Shown one piece after another: positions 37,901 through 42,017 of a DNA stretch of 64,000 bases. The translations under genes were made by a program, and so were the position numbers. How positions within the stretch are numbered: position 1 is the first letter of the stretch; every line of letters begins with the position of its first letter. The notes below the pieces were generated by a model, which was given only the letters and a program-made list of their open reading frames with translations, did no database searches and was not told where the DNA came from. This DNA comes from Mycoplasmatota bacterium (lineage in GTDB: Bacteria > Bacillota_I > Bacilli_A > Izemoplasmatales > Hujiaoplasmataceae). The DNA lies in contig CP076020.1 of assembly GCA_018622675.1 (NCBI GenBank), positions 930,001 through 994,000 on the forward strand. Reading direction: 5' to 3'.

Positions 37901-40793
37901 TATAAATGAATGGTCCGGTACTAATACCGAACTGATGTGTAATATATGCCGGTTTAAGTTTTAATGGTTGATCATACATAGCGATAACTGACATGTCATA
38001 ATAAATATGAGTTTGTCTATTATAGTTATTACCAGAGGTATTATAATAACCGATAACACCACCGACATTTGAATTACCCGATACTAATCCAGCACTATAT
38101 GAATAACTGATGATACTTAAGTAATCTCTATATGAGTATCTTTCATATCCGACTAATCCACCCACATATTGGTTACCTAAGATTTCTCCTCTATTGTATG
38201 TGTTTGTGATATTCACTCTTAAACTTGCGTTGGTTGACCCATATATATATCCTGTAATCCCTCCAACATAAGATGCGCTTCCTTTTATATCTCCATTATT
38301 ATAACTTTCTCTAATATTTCCATATTGTGTTCTTCCGCTTATTCCACCTACAAAAGACTCACCTTCTACATTGGCTAAATTATAGACTCTTTCTATGGTA
38401 CCTGAAGCTTGATATCCTACTATACCTGCCGTATATGATCCGCCTTTTACAGATCCCGTTACCGATAAGTTCTTTATTGTTCCTATACCAAAATATCCAA
38501 ATAATCCATTATAGTCTTCTGTTCTATCTATGGCTAAATTGAAAACCGCATCATTTCCATCAAATGAGCCATAAAATGGATGTGTATTGGTTCCTATAGG
38601 TGTGAAATTACCTAAATCAAATGCATCAATACCTTCATCTACCAAAAAGAAGAATCCTTCAAAAGTATTTCCTGCTTCTAACTTTGTTTTTAATGTTTCT
38701 AAATCATTATTGGTTCTGATTAAGAATGGTAAATCTTCTGTCCCTAATCCATCGCCAATATATAATTTAACTGAATCTAGTGAGTTTGCTTTAATACTTG
38801 CGTTTTCACTATTTGCGAACACATCAAGTTGTGGATAATATCCATATCCATCTGCTTTTTCTTTAAATACAAATCCACTTGTTAATCTCGTTGTTAAATA
38901 ATCTCCTACCATTTGTCCACTTGTAATCCCATATATATTATAGGCTGTCACTGGATCTGTACTTGGTTTTGTATTTGCTGCTTTATCATAATTGACTATC
39001 TTTGTTATATCATAATATAAATGTGTTCTTGTATTATAGTTATTTGAACTTCTTGTGAAAGAACCTATAACACCTCCTGCATTACTTCCTGATGTCGCTT
39101 GTACTGTTCCTCCACTATAACTATAGGTTAAGATACTCACTTTTTCTCGATAATCATATCGTTCGCTACCTAGGATACCTCCTACATGACTATAACCGAT
39201 CACTTCTCCCATATTATAGGTTCTTGTGATCGTTGCTGGTTGGTTTTCAACCCCATAAACATATCCAACAATTCCTCCTACATGAGATGATCCTCCTATA
39301 ATAGTCGCTTCGTTATATATGTCACTGACCGTTCCTAAATGTAAATATCCAACTGCACTTCCTACATATTGACTCCCTTTGATTAATCCTGTGATAGAAA
39401 AATTCTTTACTATGGCTGTTCTATCTGTTATATAGCCAAATAAGCCTTGTTGATTTAAGGCTTCATTTTCAATATGAACTTTGAAATTAACACCGTTTCC
39501 ATCAAACTTTCCTTGGAAACTATTTGATGATGATCCTATTGGTGTGAATCCTTCTAATATTAATTCATCCACTCCATCATCAACTTTAAAATAATATCCT
39601 AAATAGGTATTTCCTTCACTTACTTTTCTTGATAACTCAAACATATCTTCCGCTGTTTTTATCAAGAATGGATATGCCGCTGTTCCTAGACCATATGAAA
39701 TATCAGTTTTTACTGAACTTAGAGCATCTGTTTTAACACGAGATGACCCATGGTCGGAAAAGTAAGTCAACAAAGGAAAATAACCTTCAGTTTCAGAAGC
39801 GCTTCTAAAATCCCAAATGGTATTATTTAATTTCGAATACAATCCATCTGCAAATAACATAAAATCTGACTTTACCCCAAATGGATGTGTAATATATGCC
39901 GGTTTAAGTTTTAATGGTTGATCATACATAGCGATAACTGACATGTCATAATAAATATGAGTTTGTCTATTATAGTTATTACCAGAGGTATTATAATAAC
40001 CGATAACACCACCGACATTTGAATTACCCGATACTAATCCAGCACTATATGAATAACTGATGATACTTAAGTAATCTCTATATGAGTATCTTTCATAACC
40101 CACTAATCCACCCACATATTGGTTACCTAAGATTTCTCCTCTATTGTATGTGTTTGTGATATTCACTCTTAAACTTGCGTTGGTTGACCCATATATATAT
40201 CCTGTAATCCCTCCAACATAAGATGCGCTTCCTTTTATATCTCCATTATTATAACTTTCTCTAATATTTCCATATTGTGTTCTTCCGCTTATTCCACCTA
40301 CAAAAGACTCACCTTCTACATTGGCTAAATTATAGACTTTTTCTATGGTACCTGAAGCTTGATATCCTACTATACCTGCCGTATATGAATTTCCTATGAC
40401 TGTTCCAGAAACACTCAAATCACTTACTTGACCGCCATCTAAATAGCCAAAAAGGCCTTGGTAATTTATACCAGGCCTATTAATATCTAAATCAAAGGTA
40501 ACGCCATCACCATCAAAATATCCACGAAAAGGATTCGATGAAGTACCGATTGGATTAAAGTTATTTAATTGTATTGTACCAACAGATCCAACTGCTTTAA
40601 AGTAGATACCAGAAAAATCATTACCAGCTTCTACTTCGTTTGATAATGCAATCATATCATCGGCTTTACTGATGATATATGGATTTGTTTCTGTTCCAGC
40701 ACCTCCAAAATCATATGAAGATGCAGCTGAAACATTGATGATTAAGTTGGCAATAAAAAAAATCAAAACCAAGCTAAAAAATAGCTTCTTCAT
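22986..40793 (-). CDS. Giant secreted GLUG / Listeria-Bacteroides-repeat protein with C-terminal dockerin
   Basis: I place the start at the ATG at 40793 (5935 residues), 4-5 bases after GAGGTGAGG; the GTG at 40802 has no ribosome site. Signal peptide about 1-24 (MKKLFFSLVLIFFIANLIIN). Twelve modules of roughly 320 residues follow to about 4075: each opens with GxGTxxxPFLIxxxxDM and FxPIGxxxxxFxGxFDGN, continues with several GLUG motifs (GGIVGYxxGxIxxxYNxG), and closes with YYD...YYPQLxxF and SLxSVxT. About 24 repeats of 65-75 residues of the Listeria-Bacteroides type (YTVTFxDGNG...VxYG...PxK...YxFxGWD) cover about 4080-5750. A type I dockerin ends it (about 5859-5921) with two GDxxxDGRITAVD calcium loops. 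There is no membrane anchor, so cohesin binding is the likely way it is held. It is the first gene of the operon, behind a putative c-di-GMP riboswitch. Confidence 0.92.
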   Translation of the reverse strand: MKKLFFSLVLIFFIANLIINVSAASSYDFGGAGTETNPYIISKADDMIALSNEVEAGNDFSGIYFKAVGSVGTIQLNNFNPIGTSSNPFRGYFDGDGVTFDLDINRPGINYQGLFGYLDGGQVSDLSVSGTVIGNSYTAGIVGYQASGTIEKVYNLANVEGESFVGGISGRTQYGNIRESYNNGDIKGSASYVGGITGYIYGSTNASLRVNITNTYNRGEILGNQYVGGLVGYERYSYRDYLSIISYSYSAGLVSGNSNVGGVIGYYNTSGNNYNRQTHIYYDMSVIAMYDQPLKLKPAYITHPFGVKSDFMLFADGLYSKLNNTIWDFRSASETEGYFPLLTYFSDHGSSRVKTDALSSVKTDISYGLGTAAYPFLIKTAEDMFELSRKVSEGNTYLGYYFKVDDGVDELILEGFTPIGSSSNSFQGKFDGNGVNFKVHIENEALNQQGLFGYITDRTAIVKNFSITGLIKGSQYVGSAVGYLHLGTVSDIYNEATIIGGSSHVGGIVGYVYGVENQPATITRTYNMGEVIGYSHVGGILGSERYDYREKVSILTYSYSGGTVQATSGSNAGGVIGSFTRSSNNYNTRTHLYYDITKIVNYDKAANTKPSTDPVTAYNIYGITSGQMVGDYLTTRLTSGFVFKEKADGYGYYPQLDVFANSENASIKANSLDSVKLYIGDGLGTEDLPFLIRTNNDLETLKTKLEAGNTFEGFFFLVDEGIDAFDLGNFTPIGTNTHPFYGSFDGNDAVFNLAIDRTEDYNGLFGYFGIGTIKNLSVTGSVKGGSYTAGIVGYQASGTIERVYNLANVEGESFVGGISGRTQYGNIRESYNNGDIKGSASYVGGITGYIYGSTNASLRVNITNTYNRGEILGNQYVGGLVGYERYSYRDYLSIISYSYSAGLVSGNSNVGGVIGYYNTSGNNYNRQTHIYYDMSVIAMYDQPLKLKPAYITHQFGISTGPFIYNDSPITNFSPSYWTSKPKDGVNAYYPQLNVFLQNENQRIKNSSLDSTIVNVGAGLGTAAYPFLIKTAEDMFELSRKVSEGNTYLGYYFKVDDGVDELILEGFTPIGSSSNSFQGKFDGNGVNFKVHIENEALNQQGLFGYITDRTAIVKNFSITGLIKGSQYVGSAVGYLHLGTVSDIYNEATIIGGSSHVGGIVGYVYGVENQPATITRTYNMGEVIGYSHVGGILGSERYDYREKVSILTYSYSGGTVQATSGSNAGGVIGSFTRSSNNYNTRTHLYYDITKIVNYDKAANTKPSTDPVTAYNIYGITSGQMVGDYLTTRLTSGFVFKEKADGYGYYPQLDVFANSENASIKANSLDSVKLYIGDGLGTEDLPFLIRTNNDLETLKTKLEAGNTFEGFFFLVDEGIDAFDLGNFTPIGTNTHPFYGSFDGNDAVFNLAIDRTEDYNGLFGYFGIGTIKNLSVTGSVKGGSYTAGIVGYQASGTIERVYNLANVEGESFVGGISGRTQYGNIRESYNNGDIKGSASYVGGITGYIYGSTNASLRVNITNTYNRGEILGNQYVGGLVGYERYSYRDYLSIISYSYSAGLVSGNSNVGGVIGYYNTSGYNYNRQTHIYYDASVLVSYDEPLKLKPSTTIGGFALSKTDMIEEGMIDRGFSSAIWTFNPIEGNYAYYPQIKYFAGHDIERVQSQSLLSVRTNPFLGDGTEESPFLIRTNQDMVNLSKSISEEFNALDVYYLVEEGVSFFDLVGTDFVPIGTQAIPFKGHFDGNYATFNIELTGTNYLGLFGHLSSESTIKRLGVTGSVTGQDYLGSIAGYSQAKISEVYSKAIVSGQTYVGGLIGYQTSSLDYAYHTNDVTGTTYVGGLVGYNSGSILEAYVGARIIGKAHVGALVGFEAGTTNKAYYDETIIAFHEHTESEKPSSAFGNIDNLEQARGYDKEYMKGLNILGIEENQLHLSTDIWTEEDTSGLYDFYPQLKSFRNHINTSIQQASQMSARTIRFAHGSGSKSNPYIIRDADDMMAISEITKQENLYNIYFKVADGISSIDLSSTDLGYTPIGSSSSRPFRGGFDGNGTSFILNLTPRSHYRGLFGYLMEGAEIRNLEVRGFVNGYNYVGGVVGYAQDAIIENVRNYAEITGYDYIGGIAGAIKNTKINYVYNNESVSGDRHYVGGITGHSTSSEISYAYNFGDISGNAHIGGIVGRSEPNTLISYVYNRSSVIGSGNYVGGITGYLNGSTLDQAYSASIVRGANEAYIGGLIGRVNGVTLETNAYYDETIIEADDRSAQAKPSQAIANKLNYDLVRGVSKSELIGNNQLSFDTSNWVFIPTNGIDSYYPQLTYFSESLEGYVKDESVLSVRTYVFAGEGIEDSPYIIINEEDMVLLSSLVSQGTSFNQTYFRVRKDAYELNMGLNGLNYQPIGTLEHPFDGHFNGSQTNFKMNISSTDAYKGLFGVVSSQGLIENLSVSGSLEGQNYLGSVVGLNLGLVQNVYSTAKITGHDYVGGLVGSNQGMVKQVYINGQVIGNDYVGGLIGYNEGDLVNAYAVSKTYGQNHIGGLIGFETEGGYASFVYYNESIVDIYDLEGFNKPLFAISNKDESENIRGEAIEVMTSGALGSQMNQMYFDDLTAWNARDPFGFNLFYPQLSVFTESEHEVIRQMSLDSVKIDRFTEGDGSMDDPYVIRTASDMKGISDLILAKDDLQGMYFIVADDVHVIDLTEDGLNYIPIGNGSYKFQGHFDGHGVRFIQNISSDAYYQGLFGYIGENGLVKNLSVEGSVYTGTRFAGGIAGRNEGHILNVYNLADVSANDYYAGGITGYNSGVIEYTYNTGHIQVLRYRHAGGISGYMTRNALIQYSYNTGRVDVDDYYAGGIVGYNNGNVIQTYNAGIITGGHAGAIVGANTQYASTNQSYYDRSVFLFSEIDRTASRAVGNQEDNESNFGVNTSQFTGDDLYNITLDFDAFILKQNIGYDAYYPQLKVFNQSHVDFIKEDSLESVSTKLFNGQGTDVDPYLIIDRFDMKALSVLLLQGVETDNTYFKVYGEHTKIDLNDSDLYFTPIGTKEYGFSGHFLGNDSVINLAIENEDDLQALFGVLSSDASIKDLTLTGYVIANDSVGALVAENNGYIENVISYVDVTGNNLVGGLIGVNHGSIYASASKGLVKGNNKVGGLTAINEGSIELTYHFGDVSSSGEMTGGLVGFNGLSGFIISSYNHGNIVSDYVYTGGLVGYNSGSIEKAYHTGNIQSHSNYASGIAAFNDGIIKDVFAAGKVYAVSNAAGIVVENQGLIDNAYYDESKILDSKALSGLVKPTSAIHGLSDTNNIKALSHEEMTGLYSIGTYDHQMHFDYDEWTERNGYDFVTYYPELNDFQLLTNETMVEDSVLSITSRKIEGEGSQDQPYLIYDEEDILTLKTFVENEHTFEGKYFKVVDGVSTLDLSNLEEAFTPIGTTQFHFGGILDGNGVNIVLNMNQPMDEYIGLFHTLGSSALIKNIEISGSLVGQSYVGSIAGRNMGTIDQVINYASISSVDGNDIGGIVGYNEGTIKNATNKGQVTMNGTYAGGITGQNSGTITDAYNKADITGNTSIGGIVGRNLNTIKYTYNTANITGLNVIGGIAGDNISRIDHSFNHGDILAKVSTAGGIVGSMHQSSSSAEIIIAYNTGHIRSETRLSGGIVGHFEAGRIYDTYSGGTVEALSDFGAIIGQQLGGTITRSYYDFNALDHFETDLNKPEKAIGNQDDSDTVKGLYRSQMAGPNSIGTHTTQMNFYYGGQFLPTPSYDEWSFFPQIKAFTESENAEVVSDSLESVRGKTFVLGSGSKEDPYIIANESDLIALAETTNSGNDYTGIYLKVSDDVKILDFTNTDIYKYIAIGDEDNPFNGHFDGNGTHIKLYINENKNYQGLFGYMQGSAYVGNVSVSGDIIANDYTGAIAGYNLGMIENVYNQATIKGHDYTAGLIGYHLGTLKNAYNHGEIIGNQYVGGIAGYVDSDINYTYNTGVIYGKNDVGALVGFLNRELVTHSYYDTRILGAYRSYSNLIKPEQAVGNSTNSDTVKGLDKNFMTGTSVFGSGDFSMDFLDVLDVWTTSYNIDDESFYPQLKIFSRSTSDEVKALSKESAQTRLYKIFYDYRGATADDDIVYTYAMDGYHYQSPVGFKFGFEFTGWYFEDDVLNTYKYTNADGLSLNVFNASEDISLFATWEVAEHKVEFIDGNGLVIDSLIVDHGDIVSETSIIPEKNPSRTSVFFYDGWDFDFSQMILEPTKIYANYIEKDRYYKVTYLDGDGEFFKEVKVEYGQTTEAVTDIPRKTYIDDIAYKFTGWDFDFSTEITEDKNIQSTFTEVDRYYTVRFYDGNDQVIDTQTVEYLDRALIPNIKVSKDPSVSHTYDFIGFEETYLSIEEDTDVYPVFNEEIRMYTITFMDGNGEIFSTQEVAYGESAAEPSGLPRKNAHDEIAYKFIGWNLSYQAVEDNLIIMAQFEEVDRYYDVTFLNGDGQVMTSQVVEYLDEAIGPDEIPSKEMTVSHIYEFISWDQDYTMIESDLILHPVFDEQLRPYTVTFMDGNGEVFETQEVLYGQDALRPEGIPRKAGHDEVGYKFTEWSDYKNITSDRLVTSSFTPVDRYYIVTFYSHDGNTILSSQKVEYGYGASAPVPPMREHANINYEYVFLGWNQSFDFVESNLNVYAQYESRLKTFNVTFINGDETTTQVVSYGQSASAPTPYKTGNDQITYKFIEWDNDFSSVTEDIVVTAIFQAEFEYYTVNFYNGDGSIMSSQQVVPGQDAIEPSDSPIKAKTMDSIYLFTQWDKLFKEVDSNLDIYPIFNEVDRYYTVNFYNENDVLISSQTIEYGEDAIEPQKPSKEQTEQYTYTFSAWTESYHYVNKNLDIYPVYDQTLRQYTVTFIDGNDQVIETQVVDYGRSAIAPSQATKTHTDDIYYIFDGWDQSFASIKSDIIVKAVFREVNRYYTVTFYDQYHQVLDEQTIEYLQDAIDPIKTLPFEVIDDDFIYAIVGWDQSFNSVTKDLDIYAVYDTVDRYYDVLFYHEDGTLLSSQVVEYGHGAIQPDDPIKYPNDTYRYDFIGWDKAFDFINKDLTITAQFNETLTKFDVIFYDGDGHVFDQQVVNYGESATTPDGIPGKSPTTNLMYVFKGWNIDYNEVTDHLEVHAEFDEVVRTFLVRFVDEFGNLLKEEYVPYSEAATPPSHFDIPESTDQYDFLPYWDRDFENVYENMEVTLLFEEKLRSYTYTFYDEFGDIIKTVTAEYGSIITPPMAPNKAMTDKYTYEFIGWSPFIALELTGDVEYYPEFEESLRLYTVTYIDGNGDIFDQVEVPYGERAPLPEAIPSKESTIQYYYEFTYWQVVPVSVKRDMEIPALFNRFLQEYKVTFIDEDGNILKQQMVEYGTGATEPEESLVPDKADTHEYTYTFAGWSRPFGNVTEDMIVQTVYIGVLRTYTYTFYDDDQVTILKQVRAPYGAKIIVPDSPTKASTEYINYEFIGWDKVVSETLTRDISYYAKYEEHGRTYNVIFYDGNGSVYEIQEVTYGHNAQIPSPVPSKNHDSIYEYVFKGWVEDFTNITDDLKVYPIFEPKLRTFDVTFIHHDGSETVVSVEYGQSADTKVATPYRDGYRFDKWDTDVTYITEDTTAYAKYIANNYNINFLGGDNVAGTMDSVIATYDSVIDIPENSFTKAGYYFAGWKLNPEDDQVIYLDQDKLKLQDEGLDLYAEWIPIVYSINYLLDGGQAVNPSKYTIEDEVVLQAASKDDYKFLGWYVVEVIDNADGTTTTTYETLIEGEVVQVIDPGHIGNITLQAIYQYDGYIQLKEESTLGLFYADVETTIPIFERVEYNEENPVYLMGVFLNQTIGNLKENFINDNLVFIDKDGNELPDDEVVATGYQIIIRDEEDETMVKDRIHIVLKGDTSGDGRITAVDTNMFKNHINGSGQMFASKVLAGDLNDDGRITAVDLNIIKKHINGSLLIYDPSVDTTLGGVQ
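36052..37743. repeat. 1950-bp-period tandem repeat, copy C
   Basis: Matches 38002-39693 almost base for base at an offset of exactly 1950 bp (650 residues, two GLUG modules). The left edge lies in the GTTTGTCTATTATAGTTAT segment; the right edge is at TATGCCGCTGTTCCTAGACC. Confidence 0.92.
37934..39693. repeat. 1950-bp-period tandem repeat, copy B
   Basis: Middle copy. Positions 38002-39693 match copy C, and 37934-38438 match the partial copy A at 39884-40388, both at offset 1950. Differences are a handful of single bases. Confidence 0.92.
39884..40388. repeat. 1950-bp-period tandem repeat, partial copy A
   Basis: About 505 bp nearly identical to 37934-38438. Identity stops abruptly at 40388, where the N-terminal module becomes unique. 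Confidence 0.88.
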
Positions 40794-40818
40794 AGACCTC
40801 ACCTCTTATGATGTTTTT

Positions 40819-40890
40819 GAAAGGCAACTGGCTGTCTCATAGAGACCCTATAGTTTTCTGTCGCCGGATCGCTCCGGTTTTAGCTTTGTC
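40819..40890 (-). ncRNA. Putative cyclic-di-GMP-I (GEMM-type) riboswitch
   Basis: In the minus-strand leader I see, in order: GACAAAGCUAAAACC; hairpin CCGGA-GCGA-UCCGG (40864-40877) with a GNRA tetraloop; the joining segment CGACAGAAAA; CUAUAGGGUCUC-UAU-GAGACAGCCAGU with hairpin GUCUC/GAGAC (40834-40846); and the closing strand UUGCCUUUC, which can pair AAAG/CUUU with the 5' end. This order, the GNRA loop, the CUAUAGGGUCU and GACAGCCAG blocks and the UUGCC end follow the GEMM class I pattern. The 5' purine segment (AGCUAAAACC) departs from the usual GGCAAACC, so ligand and activity are uncertain. The aptamer ends 26 bases before the start codon of the giant adhesin, behind a promoter that gives a leader of about 175 bases. 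Confidence 0.72.
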
Positions 40891-40974
40891 AATCATCCCC
40901 ATCATAGTGAAAATCTACAAAGTTGGATTTGACATATAAGCAAAATAATTATGTAAAAATTTAATTACTTAAGT

Positions 40975-41003
40975 ATTTTAACATATGTTTTTTATTTTGT
41001 CTA
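40975..41003 (-). promoter_or_regulatory. Promoter of the 34-kb giant-protein operon
   Basis: Minus strand: -35 TAGACA (40998-41003), 17-base spacer, extended -10 TGTTAAAAT (hexamer 40975-40980). Transcription would start near 40968, so the leader includes the whole riboswitch candidate. The rest of the 40803-41099 gap is AT-rich with no other feature visible. Confidence 0.65.
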
Positions 41004-41099
41004 TATTTTTATGAAAAAAAGTTTCAAGAGTAAAAAAAATTTTTATTGCTTTTGAAAGGATGATTTTACTGTAAATATAGCCATTTGTAAAAATAGACT

Positions 41100-41783
41100 C
41101 TAAAGACTTTTCATTAATCTTTTTGAAGAAAAGTATATTAAAATCACTGATAAGATAACAAATATAAAATAAGCTATTGTCTGGTCTAATAAAGTACCTT
41201 CAATGATATGAATAACAAATGTCAATGGCACAGCTATCATACTTGATAGCAATAACAAACCACTGGCTATTGGCACACCAAATAATGTTCCTAATATTGC
41301 TGGTAGTAATAAAATAAATGCTTGATTAAGTCCAAAATAAATATAAAATAAAATAAAAGTCAATAATACTAAAATCAACCAATGTCCTCGATCTACTCTA
41401 CCATTCACTTTATTAGATAATATATAAGAAAAAATCATCATTATAAAATAAATAAATATGATCAGGTAAATAAATACCCAAAGATTTATATCTTCTAGAA
41501 ATGCCATGGTATGAAAATCATATGAGAGAAGGGTCATCAAGGCACTTCTACCCCTACTTAGGTAGTGAACGATGAATAAAATCACATGAGATGCAAACAA
41601 CTTGCCTTTCACTAGTAAATACATTAAAGCAAGAAAAATAAAAACAACTGGCAAGAAAGCCCTCAGTGAATATAATACAGGTGTAAGTCCAGGCCAATTT
41701 AAAATTAAATAATAAATACTTAGTAATAAAATAATTAATACTTGAATAAAATTTGGTATAACATCTTTAAATCTTTTTAACAT
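41100..41783 (-). CDS. Polytopic membrane protein (about 7 helices), unknown function
   Basis: 227 residues, mostly hydrophobic, with about seven membrane segments (about 13-30, 38-59, 64-80, 98-122, 134-151, 155-182 and 201-219). It has a short basic N-terminus (MLKRFKD) and C-terminus (SSKRLMKSL). No transport or catalytic motif is recognised. AAAGGAG stands before the ATG, and a 29-base perfect palindrome lies 25 bases upstream, suggesting control by a repressor. It is not part of the giant operon, which begins 300 bases further on with its own promoter. Confidence 0.65.
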   Translation of the reverse strand: MLKRFKDVIPNFIQVLIILLLSIYYLILNWPGLTPVLYSLRAFLPVVFIFLALMYLLVKGKLFASHVILFIVHYLSRGRSALMTLLSYDFHTMAFLEDINLWVFIYLIIFIYFIMMIFSYILSNKVNGRVDRGHWLILVLLTFILFYIYFGLNQAFILLLPAILGTLFGVPIASGLLLLSSMIAVPLTFVIHIIEGTLLDQTIAYFIFVILSVILIYFSSKRLMKSL

Positions 41784-41807
41784 GTCTTGTCTCCTTTAGT
41801 CATTTAA

Positions 41808-41836
41808 ATATATTTTGTTTTCAAAACAAAATATAT
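41808..41836. promoter_or_regulatory. 29-base perfect palindrome, operator candidate
   Basis: ATATATTTTGTTTT, one central base, then its exact reverse complement AAAACAAAATATAT. It lies between the likely promoter region and the ribosome site of the 41100-41783 gene, where a dimeric repressor would block transcription. As RNA it would form a 14-bp hairpin, but no T-tract follows, so a terminator is unlikely. Confidence 0.5.
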
Positions 41837-41909
41837 CTTATCACAAATCTTATCATATGAAAACAATTTTAAGAATACATGAATATATATATATGGTATA
41901 AGCATCAAT

Positions 41910-41946
41910 AAAGCAGGTTCCAGTATTTCAAACTAGAACCTGCTTT
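41910..41946 (-). terminator. Rho-independent terminator
   Basis: Stem AAGCAGGTTC (41911-41920) with GAACCTGCTT (41936-41945), 15-base loop, T-rich flanks on both strands. It ends transcription of the DUF4301 gene. Confidence 0.85.
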
Positions 41947-42017
41947 TATTCATATTGTCATCTATAGAACAATCATCTAATAAAAGAGCTTACAAGCTAT
42001 TTTTCGTGTGTTATGGC

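Noticed and set aside
36377-38838. Pairs of identical plus-strand open frames (36377/38327 and 36637/38587)
   Set aside because: They are shadows of the 1950-bp repeat in the minus-strand giant gene; their identity reflects the repeat, not selection.
36052-40388. CRISPR-like or phage repeat array
   Set aside because: The unit is 1950 bp, fully coding, with no short repeat-spacer pattern; no cas or phage genes are present.
40794-40802. GTG start three codons before the ATG of the 5935-residue protein
   Set aside because: GAGGTGAGG, the ribosome site, overlaps this GTG, so it serves the ATG at 40793; the signal peptide also starts there.
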